This document shows, in pieces, positions 1-13,600 of a DNA stretch of 64,000 nucleotides. The notes under the pieces were generated by a model. That model was not told the DNA's origin. It saw only the letters and a list, made by a program, of their open reading frames with translations, and made no database searches. Origin of the DNA: Oscheius dolichura (taxonomy: Eukaryota; Nematoda; Chromadorea; Rhabditida; Rhabditidae); NCBI GenBank assembly GCA_932521035.1, contig OW051495.1, positions 9,052,001 through 9,116,000 on the forward strand, written 5' to 3'. A program made the translations under genes and the position numbers. Positions within the stretch are counted from its first letter, which is position 1, and every line of letters begins with the position of its first letter.

Positions 1-1772
1 ATCAACGTCGCAAATCTTTAAAAGATGCGGGTAATCACAGTAGCGCGTCCTAGACGAGTGTGTTAGACATTACAGCACCAGAGACCGTACAAGAATATAT
101 ATGTTTTGACCCCGAGCCGGCTTGTAGTCACAGACTGTGTGTCAATATCGGCTGTAGAGAGGGAGGTGGCTATTGTCCTTCCGACTTCCGACCTTACCCC
201 CCGAGGGGGTTGCCTGACAACGCGCTTAGTTCCCATTTTAAGGGGCTAGGGAACATTTTGTCCTCTTTAGCATTTCTAATGCCCGTTCCAGCAATATTAA
301 ACAAGCCCTTTTATATTTGATCCTCAACCGGGAAATTGTCACAAACATCGCAATTTTGAGCCCTCAATTCCCGATCAAATCGCTTCGGCTATTACCGCCA
401 GCGAATCCTCTACCTTCCCCGCCAATCCCCACCGGTAAATCAGGTTCCCTAAAAAAGGGAAGTGGATCCAATTCGCTGCTGTGTTGGATATGGATTACTT
501 GAACTTTGGTAGACGGATGGGAGAGTAACACCGCTGCTGTCGTTTTCCAATCTATCAGATGGTCCTGATCGCTGGTCTCTCTTTCCTTATATAGACAGCC
601 GTTGGATAAGTGAACAGTCTCGTCAGTTTTAAAAATATTACACATTTTGGTGGCTTATAGGGATTTCAAGCGATTTTCAAGTTCGGATTAGTAACCACTC
701 GAGAAAAGATGGCGAAATGCCCGTCTTCCGAATGAATTTTGATCTGGGAAAAGCCGAAAAAAACTGATATCCTTTTTCCATGCTTTCATTCGTCCTCTCT
801 TCCTCCCATTTCTTCCCTGTTTTGGGAAAAACTCCAGTCATAAAAAGTCACGATAATAGTAGTAGAAGTGGACTATTTTTATACTTTTCTGACCGTACAC
901 ACGCACATTTTATGGCCCATATTATTTGTTGTGGTTCCAGGTGTGGACACAGCCGAGGGAAGGAGGAGAGGACAGGGCACACAGTTCTGTTCTGTACAAG
1001 GAACTATAGCTGTCCTGTGGATGGCAGGTACCCTGGGTCCCATTTATCAGTTCAACTGTTCCTACAGTGTCCGAATTTCCAGTCTCTCTTCGATGGAAAA
1101 ACTCAGAACTGGTATAATTTTGCCTGAAATCATTTCTGTATAGTTCGTTTCCAGCGGGTATTTTGCGGTTAAAAACCTGATGCCCCTCCGCAGCAGGGCT
1201 CTCTCGGTAAAACTAAATGTAAAATGACAGTACTCTTAAAGATTTAAAGTCTTGTGAGTCTCGAAAACCCCGTGAAATTTCAATTGACTTAGCCCATAAC
1301 AATGTGATTTGTCCCTGTATTCCCTAGAAGCGTAGGAGGAACTCCTCCTAGATACCGAAAAAGAGATCTTGGGAATCTCCGCACCCTTTTTCTCGTCTTG
1401 TAAGATAGTCTCCCAGCTGTTGAGAGGTCATCATTCATCCCCACAGGAAAGTTTTCCCAGAAGAAATGAGATGAGGCGTCTGCAGGTCAAGTCAACCTAT
1501 ACAGTGCCACTGGATTACCCGTTGCAGGGAATGGTGACTTTTTTTATTCCCCGGGCCACCCCAATTTGACCTTGTCCTGGTCTTCTCTTCTCTCCCACCG
1601 ACCGTATCCCATCTCCATTCCCGCGTTCCCAGTCCTCCCTGTTGATTTCCATGTGATCTTCCGCCCTCCCTCAATCCTGTTTCACCTTTTTTTGACAACA
1701 TCTCGTTATTCTCTCTGTCTCTCAATGAAATACACACCTGTCTAAACTTTTTATGCTCTTTATTTTGCAGAG
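1..1772. other. No recognisable gene
   Basis: Upstream of the transporter gene. Only short open frames without family resemblance are seen. One stretch at about 952-1070 (+) starts after a TTCCAG acceptor-like site and reads as a Cys-containing peptide, but no partner exons were found, so it is not called as a gene. Confidence 0.4.
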
Positions 1773-4426
1773 ATGAAGACAAGGTCATTGGACAAGACCC
1801 CACCAGAGATCTTCGATGAATTCACGCTCGAGCCGCCGTTGTCTCCTGGCAGAATTGGTCTGCGTTCTGTTTTTCCCTCTAAATAATCCAAAAATTACAG
1901 TATCCATGGACGAGAATCAAGAATCCCAATGTAAGCAAACCTGCTGGCGGTCAGTGAAAATCGCCGGCGTGATATACTTCCTCTCTATGCTCGAAAATAC
2001 GGTAGTTGGCATGGGAGAGTGGCCCTACATGCATCAGGTAACATCCCTTCCAACGTTTGCTTTCTAAAGAACGGGTTGTATACAACGTGTCGAACATTTC
2101 TATTCAGTTGTATTCTGTTTACAAGATGTAAACCGTAGCAAAACGTCCTTTTCAGATTGATCCCGCGGCTACGGCTCAATTCTTCGGAATTGCCAGCGCC
2201 GTCTCCAAATGTGGTAAAATCGTATTCGCCCTCGTTTGGACTTATTGGACCTACAAAACGAAAAATGTCAAGTATTCCTCGTTTAAAATAGAAAGAAGAG
2301 AACCAAATCTAGACCTCCCCTAATAGCCGGAAGGATGATAGCCTTCGTCGGATGTCTTCTCTACCTCTCTGTAGAATTCTTCCCCACTGGGAGAAGATTC
2401 ATCATGATGATCTGCTATCTTACTTTTGGAATTGCCACCAGTACGTCGAGGCTTCTTTTTATGGAGGATAGAATGGTTTAGGCAGTTCAGCGGTTCTCCG
2501 TGTCTATTTGGTAGCGGTCAGTACAACTGCTGACCGGTCGCGGGCATTTGCTGCCGTTGCTCTAGCAGTCACTCTTTCTATGGTGGCGGGACCAGGTTCG
2601 TACACTTTTTAAATTTTTAAGCAGGAAAACAAGGTATTGAAAGTGAGCCAAACAACAAAATATGCCCTACTGTTTATTTACATTAACAGCGAGAATTCTA
2701 AAGGCCCTATTCAGTCTCTTTATTTTGCCGATTTTTCCCCCGAAAGAGCATTTTCTACCTCCAAAAATCTACAGTATGCTCTTTCACGGAGCAAAGAATG
2801 TTTGAGAAGATCTGCGCCAAGAAGTGGACAAATATACAGCTGCACCGAGTACAGACAAACTTTTGACCGACGCTGAAAAGGCCTATGGAAATTGCAACGA
2901 GTGCACCCCCACACAATGAGCGGAGGACAAAAACCAACTGGTAACATGACGTATTCCGGTCAATTTGTAACCATCCTGTAACCGGTTCATGTTGTTCTTG
3001 GACACGGGTGGACGGAAGGGATTGTACTTTTTGGGGGAACACGGGAGATTCTGATGAGGGGGCAAATATTCGGGGGACAGAGTCCAAAAAAGGCCAGGCG
3101 TTTAGGATTTTTGGATCAAATGAAGTTTTTTCAGTTATCCAGCTAGCCTTCTCTGGGATCAAGTACCCGGGAGTGACGATCCTCCCCTACATCCATTTCC
3201 ACCTCTACTCTGCCCCCATATGGGTTGCCACCGTTGTCAACTTCGTCTCCATAGCCACCGTTGTCTGGTTCTTGGACGAAAAATTAGTAAAATCGGAGAA
3301 GAAGAAAGGTATACCTCAATCTTGACCATAATACCCAGTTCTATTCAGAAATTGACGGAGAAAGTGATTTCTCGATTGCTACAATCAAGAGGAAACTGGC
3401 CTCGTTGAGGAAGGCCGACATCGCCTGGACATTGGTCATGTTGTGCTGCTTTGAGAAAGTCGCTACAGGGATCTCCCCTGCTTCATTGATGACGTAATTT
3501 ACTCTCCTTGATCTTATTCTGACTTTTTCAGAATTGGATCTCCCCTGAAAATGGCTGTTTTCGGCTGGGATGGCCAGAAAACCGTCAGGATTACTTCTCT
3601 GACTATGGTCGCCGTCGGAGTAATGGCTATTCTAGTTTCCAGTGTTTTTATGGGCTCCAGATTCACTAATTTGTAAGTCGAAAACGAGGTAAATGACCGA
3701 AAAATATGTTGTTTTCAGTGTCCCGGCCAGAATTTCCTTCCTGTTTGCGATTAGTATCTCGACTCTTTTCTACATTGGAACATTGCCTTTGCCAGGGATC
3801 AGCCACCCACTGCCGCTGTACAATGGTAAGTTGGGGATTGCTAGAAAAGTTACCTGTAGCTGCCTTTCCTGTTAGTAGGATCCCTACTAGGAAATCGCAG
3901 GACCCACAGAACCAATTCGGCCGAGGTCAGGCACCTGATTTTTTGAAAATCTTCGGTTGTCAAGGGAACTTGCGAAAAATTGAAGCCAAGAAGACAATAC
4001 GGCTTACCGTAACCAATCCGTTTCAGAAACAACTGGAGATGGCTGCAATCCCCACTCCTACCCTTGGTGTTTCACTGCAATGGCACCCGAGCCGGTGGTC
4101 TATATCCTTGTCTCCGTCTTGGTTCTCGGAATAGCGATGCCAATCATCCACATCTCTCTGGATACGGTATATTCCAAGGTGCTCCAAAACATTGATCAGG
4201 TGCCCATTTTTCCCTTTCTGAATCCAATCTCCCAATATTTCAGAGCCTAATGCAGGGATTGATTGTCATTTGTGAAGATTTGATAATGATTATTGGGCCT
4301 ATTTATTCTTCCTCGATATTCACACACTTTGGACAGTTGCCGTTGTGGATAAGCAATGGAATTATTACACTAATCGGTGCTCTCGTATGGTTGCTACATT
4401 TGCGAAAATTGAAATGGTATAATTGA
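1773..4426 (+). CDS. MFS transporter, MFSD8/CLN7-like
   Basis: Multi-pass membrane transporter of the major facilitator superfamily, closest by eye to the MFSD8 (CLN7) lysosomal group; the substrate cannot be told from sequence. Exons I join: 1773-1857, 1901-2037, 2156-2271, 2313-2440, 2482-2595, 3135-3308, 3349-3493, 3532-3672, 3719-3825, 4027-4199 and 4244-4426. All junctions keep phase with GT-AG borders, and the first intron is only 43 bp. Family traits are a first helix followed by a WPY motif and the acidic-Asp-Pro loop (IDP), a GRR loop between helices 2 and 3, and the SSAVLR-type helix 4 followed by a DRSRAFA loop. The TGA lies in a short basic tail. The start at 1773 follows directly on a TTTTGCAG site, so it could be a trans-splice acceptor or an internal exon with the true start upstream. 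The largest intron (2596-3134, 539 bp) shows no coding signal. Confidence 0.82.
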
Positions 4427-5086
4427 ATGACGGGTATTTTAATGACACACGGAATACGAGTATATTGCATGTTTTGTATGTGTATAAAAGGCGAAATGAA
4501 GATTTTTTACTTCGAATGCTTCCAGTCTTGAGATTGTCATTACCGTAAACGATTCTACGAGTTTCTTTGACATGTTTTAAACAAGAGCCCATCAAGTTTT
4601 ATTTCCATTCACCCAACATGCACGCCCTTCGTTTCCTTGTTTTTATGTGCGGGAAGTCGTATTTTTTGTGTCTGTCTGGCAGAAATTTCCCTCATATTTT
4701 GTGACTAAATCATTCTTAATATCGTCGTTCCGAACTTGAATAAAACTTTTCGGTGACTCTCTTGGGTCAGCTGCTTTTGGACCCGGATTAGAGCAATCCT
4801 TTAAACCATCTTCACATGCTTCTAGATGGCTATACCTGAATTTTCCATTAGCTGACAGTTTCAGCCACGTCTTGTCAGCTAATGAATGGCGGACCGGCGT
4901 TTTTCACAAGCAGCCATCTTCGTTTTTTCCACCGGGTGGAAAAGGTTAGCTGGGGAATACCCACGGCTTTTTGTCTGTTTACAAAGTGCTCACAAGCAAT
5001 AGTGAAATCCGTTCATTGAACATAAAAACACATTAAGATCTGTCATTTTGCACGTAGATCACCCGTAGCAGTAGAGGAAGAAGTAT
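4427..5086. other. Intergenic between convergent genes
   Basis: 3' sides of the transporter (+) and the unknown gene (-). An AATAAA lies at about 4739 (+). Nothing else recognised. Confidence 0.5.
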
Positions 5087-6250
5087 TTACACCAATACCC
5101 ATTGGTCACTCGTAGTCCTCTTTCTTTGACGCTTCATTTTCGGCACCAAGAAATCGGCAAAGATCAGTCCTCTCGGTTTCGGAACCTCACTCTCGGCGTC
5201 GATTTCCTCAATTTCCACGTCATCCTAAATCTCACAGGTTACTTTTTGAGACGGTAACAATAAACCTGGCCGATGTGAGTTCCATTGTATTCCCACGTGC
5301 CCGTGTAGTATTCACCGTTGGCCAACCTAATGATATCCTTGTTCAGTTGGCAACCTTCGACCATTGGCTTACAGTGCTGATCTTTGGAGTCGTGCCAGAA
5401 ACGGTGTCTAAAAGATGGGAGCATATAAATAAAAGCAAGAAAGGACTCACTTCTCGCTGTTGTGGAGCTTCTTATTCACCTTTATCTCTTTCACATGGTA
5501 CTGTACATGAATCTTCAGCGAGGTGGGCTCTTCTTCCAGATCTAGGACTCTTTGCTTCTCATTGAATTTTCCTCTACGACAGATTGTTGTATCTTCCGTT
5601 TTTACAGAGAATTCATTGAGAGTGCTGAAAATGGCAGGCATGAGAGGTATCAGGGACCGATATCCCTGGAATTTTAGTGAGAAAAAACCTACGCGTGACA
5701 ATATCTCCAACAAGGATTCTCACTATGGAACGCGTAGACCATCCCGCGGTTATGCCTCATCATCGGATCACATCTCTGATGCATTGTACCGTCTTCACTA
5801 AATTTCAGTAGAGAAATGGAGCTGAATTGATCCTATAATGAAGATTTCTTTATACAAATGAATAGACACTGTCTTACCGGAACGTTTGGCAGTTCCGAAG
5901 CCTTGAGGCTAGCCAATTCCCAACGTTTCCTCTTCCCAAGGGAATAATCCATATAGAATTGCTCCATGCCGTAGTTTACGGCTTCTGCTTGCTTTTCAAT
6001 CTTGAAATTAATGATTAGAGAGAAAATAAGAGCTTCCCACCTGGTTGTAGAGGGCGTCTTTCTGCTTATAGGTCATCTGATAGGGGTCAAAGCCCTCGAC
6101 GATGATAACTTTGACGACATCTCCTTCTCCCTTATAGACATCACGATACCTTTGAAGGTATCTGTTATTTAGACGCCGCTTTGGGACCTCATGTCGAGTG
6201 AGGGGTACCAGCTCCTCGCAGCTGTCGTCTACCTCCACTACTTCGGGCAT
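5087..6250 (-). CDS. Hypothetical intracellular protein
   Basis: Not recognised. Six exons can be joined on the minus strand: 6250-6041, 6000-5878, 5775-5740, 5665-5451, 5407-5266 and 5224-5087. The 36-bp third exon is the weakest; the others join in phase through short GT-AG introns. The product has no signal peptide or membrane segment. It begins with an acidic stretch (MPEVVEVDD), has a central basic region, and near the C-terminus carries one MORN-like stretch (NGEYYTGTWEYNGTHIG) followed by an acidic then strongly basic tail (KMKRQRKR, possible nuclear signal). A single MORN-like unit does not identify a family. It ends convergently with the transporter gene. Confidence 0.6.
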
Positions 6251-6836
6251 CGCCTGGAAAATTAGGGAAATTAGGACAACTTGTTATATAAAGGCAATTT
6301 AAAGACGAGAACGCAAAATTTCACTAGAATATTCTAAACAGAAAGAGAAAAAACTAATTCGACTCCGAGGGCAATACGCGGGTCGCTAGGAAACGTGGCA
6401 GGGCAAAGAACATGAGAGACTTTTCCATCAAAATAAGGAAGAAAAAAAGAAAAGAAAATATGACTAATGCGGAAGTTCAGGTCCCATATTTTCAGCTTCC
6501 CCTGCCTTTTATATCAGCTGGGGCAGTGACGTTTGCTCATTCCCCCACGTTGTGGCCGAACGATGCAGGCATGTGCAATGTTTCGCAATCGGCGGGGGGA
6601 CCGCAGTCTAGTGGCGGCCATTTTTCGCCTCTGGGAGACTTCTCTTCCCAAATTTTAAGGATTTCTTCACCGGAAACAGTCTAATTTTCCACCAGTGTAT
6701 TTTAAGGTCCTAATTCAAAGAAAGATTCATTAATTCCTAAAAAGCTACAATACCCGTAAAAGTATCACAATTTGAGGCAGAGAGAAAAACAGAAAATAAA
6801 TGCCTATTTCACATATCTCTCAATGAAGATCAATCT
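6251..6836. other. Intergenic
   Basis: 5' side of the unknown minus gene and 3' side of the minus GT14 gene. No coding or RNA feature recognised. Confidence 0.5.
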
Positions 6837-9500
6837 CTATGAGAATTTTTCATATCTCCATCCAATAGCCATCCATTCGGGATTTGTTAAATTCTCCACT
6901 TTTATTCCACCATGAAGTTCCACGGTCGGCATGCGGCTATAGCTTATCGCATCAAAACTTTCCGGTTTCAGACTTCGTCGTCTTAGTTCCTGAAAGACAA
7001 AAAGACAGTTTTAGTGGCAACAAAACATAGAGACCGGCTGACTGACCTTTGCTAGGCAAATATACGCAGCTGGTTGAATGGTCATGAAGATTTTGTGGGC
7101 CATTAATTCTGGCCTAGAAAGGAGGAAAGGTATATCGTCGATGGTAAAATAACATAAGGGATTTTCTGAAGCAAACAGGAATAATTTGACCTTGAAGGGA
7201 ATGACCGTACCGTCACAATATTGCTTTGTATAGGAGACTTCAATCCGGGCTATGGAACTCTTCCCGACCATTTCCGGTGTCTGCTGCCAGACGTCTGGCT
7301 TCTTGCCTTGGTACTTCTGCTGAAGATAGATGAGATCCTGACCAAAAAAGGAGCCAGGGGCTTTGAGATCTGAAAATAACACTTTGGTCAAGAAAGCCAC
7401 TTTCAACCCCATTGGACAACTGGGAAGATTAACGAGACAAAACGGCTCCATGCCCCATTGATCTCTCTGTAGTGGAACAATTCAGTCCCTACTCCCTTGA
7501 ACTTTGATCCTTGTCCCCCGAATCAGTCCAAAAGAGACCATTGGGGTCACTTTATTCGACCTCAAATAGTTCCCTTTGGAGGCGCTTTCGCATCAGATAA
7601 GCCAACAGAAGGCGGCCAAAAAAGTGTCCAGGATGACGTTTTATCCTTTTTTAAATCTACCTCGTTTATTACCGGCCACTGTAGCCCAAAACGTCTCATA
7701 GGGCATATGCGTCTTGTTCAGGTAATTGAGCAGTATATCGGTGTCTCTCCTCATCACAATGTGGTTAGCAGCTGCTCGGGGAAGAGCAACTCCCATTTCA
7801 CCTTGATAGAGGGTGAGGGGAGGATCGTCCGACTGAAAGGGAGGGCATTACAATGGGAAATAAACACATTTTATAAGAAAAACTTACTCTTCGAACTCCA
7901 TACCTCCAGCTGGCAAATGGCCTAATTTCTGTATTTATGGAGCCATTCAGTGCTTTCAGAATCCTCACCATTTCTAAATTGGTCTTCAATGGAACATCAT
8001 GTGCTGCTACAAACTGAAATGAACTTGATCGTGATGAAACTGTAGGAAAAATTACCTGATAATATTCCCAATTACTGCCAGAATTGGCTAGATCTGTCAC
8101 GCATTGATAGACATTGTCTAGTACACCCATTTTGAACTTCTGGGGGAAGGACATGTCTCCTATCTGGAAGGGAAGAATAACTTGAGATTAGGTTATTTTG
8201 TACCTGAACACGAACGTTTTCAAAGCATCGTGGAATCTTCATCAAGACATTTTTGAACTTGTCATTGGATCTGTTGTCAATGGTGAAACAGTATTGGTTC
8301 TGGGGTTGGTAGAGGAGACTCAGGGTCAGGAGGATCTGAAAAGTGTGGAATGCGTGAATAGCGGGTTAGGTAAGGAGACTGTGCACTGAAAGCAAACCTG
8401 AACCTGTGTTACCAAATACAGGCAAATTAGAGCTGCGGGGACTCCCAATTTTCGCTATTTTGCACTTTTGAAATGATTAGAGATTTGATCTAACGTTTCA
8501 AGCGTAAATTCGGTGTGTTCAGTCAGCTGAAACAAATTCACACGAGCGCCGATTTTAAGAATACTTGGAAAAAGCACATGCGATGAATTTTAAGAGTCCA
8601 ATTGATCATAAAGACCGGTAACAAACGAGCACGAATGGGCAAGATTTACAAGTTCACCTTCTATTTCCTCCCCTTGGACAAAACTGATTCTCTCTACCTG
8701 GATAACGTCAACATGGACGAGGAACCCAAAAGCCAGCGGAAACTCCTTCTCTTCTGCTGATAGTGGGGTCTTTTGGAAGTAGAAAAATCTATTTAAAGTG
8801 GAACATCTGAAAGAGCGAGAAGAGATAAACAGAGTTATAAATGACTCACATTTCGTCTTGATCCTCTAGTTCTCGTTGAATATAACCCGAATTCAATTGC
8901 CATACCTTGTATTTCTGCGCTTCTGGACTACCTTCATAAACCGGTGTACAGTCAATGTTAGCATTTTCTATTTGTTCGTAGTGTAGCCTGTAAAAGGAGA
9001 ATTTGTATCTTTCAAACGAGGAGCAGCTTTATTTTTGTATTGTACCGTAAAACTATCAAGATATCCCTTTTCAAAGGAACGGCAACTTTAAAAAAAAGCG
9101 CTGTCTAATTCGTCTGAAGACGTGTTCTCGTCCTTCCCATAAATTACGCTGCTCCATAAAAGTTTCGGCGGAGATTTGAGGTATGTCGTGGATGTTTGAA
9201 ACGTGCCAAAAAGGATCAAATGACCGCCAGACAAATTGCCAACTGGAAGGCAAGCGGAATCCTCATTATTTTTCAATAACTCCTTTGGGACAATCCAATC
9301 CAGTGATCCAGATGGGGTAATGCAGAATGTGAGACGAGGGAAATGATGAGGATCCATATTTTTCGGACCATTTTTAATAAATACGGGAAACAACCCACTA
9401 ACCTAAACGTCTCTTCGGTATCATAATAAAGATTGACAAGACAAATAGTGGAGAGGCAATAAGTTAGGAATATATAAATATATCGATGTCCACATTTCAT
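6837..9500 (-). CDS. GT14 (core-2/I-branching) glycosyltransferase
   Basis: Predicted type II Golgi glycosyltransferase of CAZy family 14 (beta-1,6-GlcNAc transferase or xylosyltransferase-like). The first exon (9500-9403) gives a short basic N-tail and a signal anchor (IFLTYCLSTICLV). Later exons carry the family blocks in order: EEKEFPLAFGFLVHVDVIQ, LLYQPQNQYCFTID, the VPLKTNLEMVRILKALNGS block, GEMGVALPRAAANHIV, ETFWATVAGN, PGSFFGQD, the RPELMAHKI block and a C-terminal MPTVELHGG. The intron between the AGNK and PGSFF exons is about 0.27 kb; most others are 45-60 bp. Stop at 6837-6839. It lies head to head with a paralogue starting at 10623. Between 9501 and 10470 (-) there is a further exon-like open stretch (VDSDLDRSGS, about 10450-10360) after a CCCCAG acceptor that I could not attach to it. 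Substrate unknown. Confidence 0.85.
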
Positions 9501-10622
9501 GCCGTCCTGGCTGAGATCAGTATTAAAAACGTCGTAAAATGAAGTGAAGGAAGGAAGAGTCCACAGAACGCCTTCTTCAGGGAGATAGGAATCAGTGTTA
9601 GACCCACAAAATGTGCCAACTTTTGGGGGATGATGCCTTGAAGAGCGTTCCTATCTGACCGGCGGATCTTAAGCAAAAGTCCCGTTCTACAGAGGAGGCA
9701 GAGTCGACGAAGACGGCTGGCTGGGGTGGCGGGGATCGGGTTAATCCGGTTATAGACAAAAAATAGATGCTCTGAATGAACCCAGAAGGTGGATGAGTTC
9801 CTTGTTGCAATGGTCGACACTTGCGAGATGGCGCACTTTTTGGGAGGTTTTCTAGACTTAAAATCGGGATGTTAAAAGAGCCATCATCTAAATTTCAGTA
9901 CTACTGAGGCCGTGAGAATTAGACAGATTTCGACAAGCCACATCTCCAGCTGACAGCGTCAGTATCCATTGAACGCAGCGGCACTTTGCACTTTCTAAAA
10001 GTTGCCATTTATGGAATTTTTACGGAGGCTTCAATGATCATTTTAATCCCATCGAATAGAGACGCATCTGATCTTCTTGATGGTTCGTTCATTGACTCAT
10101 ACTAGCGGGTCCCAAAACAGGACTCGCTTCAGGGAAAGTTTGATCACAATGGTCTCGTATCAAACCATTTCCCTGTAGAGGAAGCGCAGGCGAAACTGTA
10201 GGCTTGAAATACCATTTTTAGGTGCATTTTGGAGTTGAAAGAAAAGAACTGGAAGCAAAACACACAGAGTTTTGATCATTTGATTCTCGACCACTTCTTC
10301 GAACGACAAGGAAGTATTGTTGGTCTTTTGCGTCCCCTGATCTCCATCCTCCCCATAACAAACCTTGATACTTCGCTCTTTGCTCCCATTCCCCCATAAA
10401 ATTGGATCAGACATCATTATATGAGGACGAGATCCGGAACGATCTAAATCGCTGTCTACCTGGGGCAAGTAAAGAATTTTGAGCTTATTCCATCGATGGG
10501 TGCGAGAACCAGACAGCTTGGGCCTAGATCAGCGCTTGAGATAATAACCGCCGCGTGGACCAAGTCCAGGCGTTGCTTAACTGAATCCAACTTTTTATTT
10601 AAACTTATTCTTTTCTTAAAAA
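9501..10622. promoter_or_regulatory. Shared upstream region of divergent GT14 pair
   Basis: About 1.1 kb between the two start codons of the head-to-head GT14 genes, so it must hold both promoters. It also holds minus-strand open stretches (about 10160-10468) whose status is unclear. No TATA or other motif was assigned. Confidence 0.4.
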
Positions 10623-13600
10623 ATGGGTGAATTACAGAGTTCCTTCAGGCATATGGAACAACGGGTAGCTGCTCCAGATCGGATATTCACGACATTCGGT
10701 TACGTATGGTTTCTGGTCATCATTTGGTACAATTATCATGTGGTTCAGGATTGGTACAGGTACCTTTTCTACTTTTTTCTTTATTTTTGAGAGTTCTTGA
10801 GGTACTGTAAGATATTTAAAGCCTTTTCTACAACTCTAGAGCCCTACGAAACCTTTTCTTTCCAGTGAACCCCAAAACAAAATCTTGGAAAATATTCCCC
10901 TAGACTGTGAAGCAATAGTAGAAAACCGGACAGAAGCCAAGAAATATCGAAAATGGAACATGAATACCAAACATGTAGAGTCGGAACTGGGAGATATTGG
11001 GAAGTTGTGAGTTTTGCGACTATAACTTTTGCAAATCTGGTATTATTCAGCTGTGATACGGTACAGAAATACTTCTTCTTTGAGCAGGCGCCACTGTCAG
11101 AGGAGGAAAAGTTCTTCCCATTAGCCTATGGACTGATAGTTTATCACGATATTGTACAGGTATGAACGCTAAAGAGTACGGTAGCCACTCGTTATATAAG
11201 GTCCTGGAAAGGTCTCTCGAGAAATACAGTACACAGTGTAGTTAGAGAAAGCTTCGACTTCCTAGTTTTAAGGTCCTTCTACAAATAAGCATCTTCTACC
11301 AGCCACAGAATCAGTTCTGCTTCACCGTGGACGAATTCGCTTCTGATGGTTTCAAAAAGCAGATGATGATGCTACCTAAATGTTTTGATAACATGGCCAC
11401 ATTCGTAAGGCTCCCTTTCTAATTCACGTTGGTTCGTTTTCCAGATAGGACAACACTCAGCTTGGGGTAGTTTTGCCATTGTGGAGAACATGTACAATTG
11501 TGTGGACTACATGGCAAAGTCGCCAAAGAAGTGGAAGTATTTCCAGGTGATTTTTATTTTGGTTCACTATTTTACATTTTTCAGTACCTCTCCGGGTCGG
11601 ATATCCCAATCCGTACAAATTTGGAGATGGTTCGGATAATGAAGGCGCTCAACGGGAGCATTAATACAGACACGGAGCTCATAGAAAGCAATCGGCTGAA
11701 CCATCTTCGGGTAGGGCATCTAAAGCTCCTCTCAAGACTCAGGATTTTCCCAGTTTTTCCGGAATGCGGTAGTTTGAAGATTGCCCCTTTTTCAGACGAT
11801 CGACCCGCCTCTCCACCTCTACAAGGGCAGCATGTCTGTGGCGTTGCCGCGAGCAGCTGCCAATTTCATCGTCCATTCGAAAAAAGCCCGTACATTATTG
11901 AACTTTCTCTCGAGGACAATTATCCCAGATGAATCAGTTTGGACCTCATTGGGTGGTAATAAAGCAGGTGAAAGCGACAGGCAATCATGTAATAACGGGA
12001 GAAAAGCTCAGAATTGCCAGTACCGGGATCATTCAACGCTGAGGATATACTGTATTTGAGGCATCATAGAAAATTGAAGAGGGTCGATATTCATACCGTG
12101 GAACATGTGGGCAGCAATTTTATTGCCAGATACCAGGTCTGGTGGACACAGCCTGGATGTAACGGTGAGTAGCTTCGACTCTCAAGGAGTACTGTATCTT
12201 TTCTTTATTTCCCACCTCTCATTAAACGGCGTACCAAAAACTATTAGTACCCTAAAATTGTTCCTGAACTTTTCGCCGATTTCCTTCCATTTTTGAGCAT
12301 TTTACTTTATTCTGTAGAGATAATTCTCTGGGGAAATGATTCTTCAGAGTACGCTTTGTTAATTTTCAAAATCTGTATTTTCATTTGAAAGCCGGCTTTC
12401 AATCCTTGTAGCTGGAACCAAAATGGTCTTGGGGGTCGCGGGCAATCGCATGTCGTTGGTTTGACTTGAACACCGTACTCGAGGTCGGAGAGGGCCAAAT
12501 AATGGATGCCTCCGACCCTGTAACCGGATTGCCTCGAGGACCAGGGGCCGAGAGAACACGATTGTGATCAGGAACGGCTACCCTTCCCAAATGGGAGGAC
12601 TTTCTCTCCTTGTTGTCTAGTGTTTTAATTACTCTCTTTTTTTTCAACCTAACAAAGTTCACAGCCTGCTCTGAATGGCTTGCCCCTATAGAATCATTTA
12701 TCCCTATTCCTTTTTCTGCTCTCAAATCATCAGAGGGAACAAAATGTAACCCGTGCCCAATTATTTCCTCTTCTCTATGCGGATGCCCCCATTTTTCTTG
12801 TCCATTCTACGTAATGGTTAACGTGACTAATATGGAAAACACATTCAATTATGATGAGAGGATAATGAAAAAGCCAACCTCTTTGTCCCATCTGATTACG
12901 TCTTCGAATATTTGACGTGGGAGGCGTGAGAGCGGAGAAGAGAGAATCTCATTCCCTTTTGTGGTTTTTATTCTTCCCCTTTGCTGGAATTCAATGGGTG
13001 GAAATAATAGAGAAGAGGAAGCGAAAACATTACGTAAAATTACGCGGAAATCCCCCGCCATAAATGCAAAAAAGGAAAGATAAAAGAGATATAAAATCAG
13101 ACATCTTCCCGTGAAATTGTCAAAGAAACATCATTTTATTTTGGAATGATGGGAGAATTCTCCAAAAAGGGCAGCGATTGTACGAATTCTAGAGAAGTGA
13201 ATAAACAGAGACAAACAAATAAATAGAAGAGATCTTGAACTCTTATTGTTAGGCGGCCCTCTGTTTATCCGATATCAAAAGGATCACCGGGATTATACTT
13301 ATTTGAGCTCCTCGGGTCGTTTCCAAGGGATCGTATACGGTAGCCAAGGGAATATCAACGGTAGTGACCGTTAGATTCGCCCAGGGAAGCCTCCAGAGCC
13401 GAGCCAAGACCGATTCTTCGGCTCTATCATTGGAACCGTATCCAGCAAATTGACCATAGATATTTTTGGTCTTCCAGCTGACCCTGACTCACCAGGAGAC
13501 CTTCAGTCGTTTTTTTAACGCGGAAATGCCATTATCGGGAACTAGCCGTCAAACTTCCGCGGGGAGGTTCTAAATGCTATGTATGTGAGTCAGCACGGTA

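Noticed and set aside
8637..8759. Plus-strand open frame MGKIYKFTFYFLPLDKTDS
   Set aside because: It is the antisense of the conserved EEKEFPLAFGFLV exon of the minus GT14 gene.
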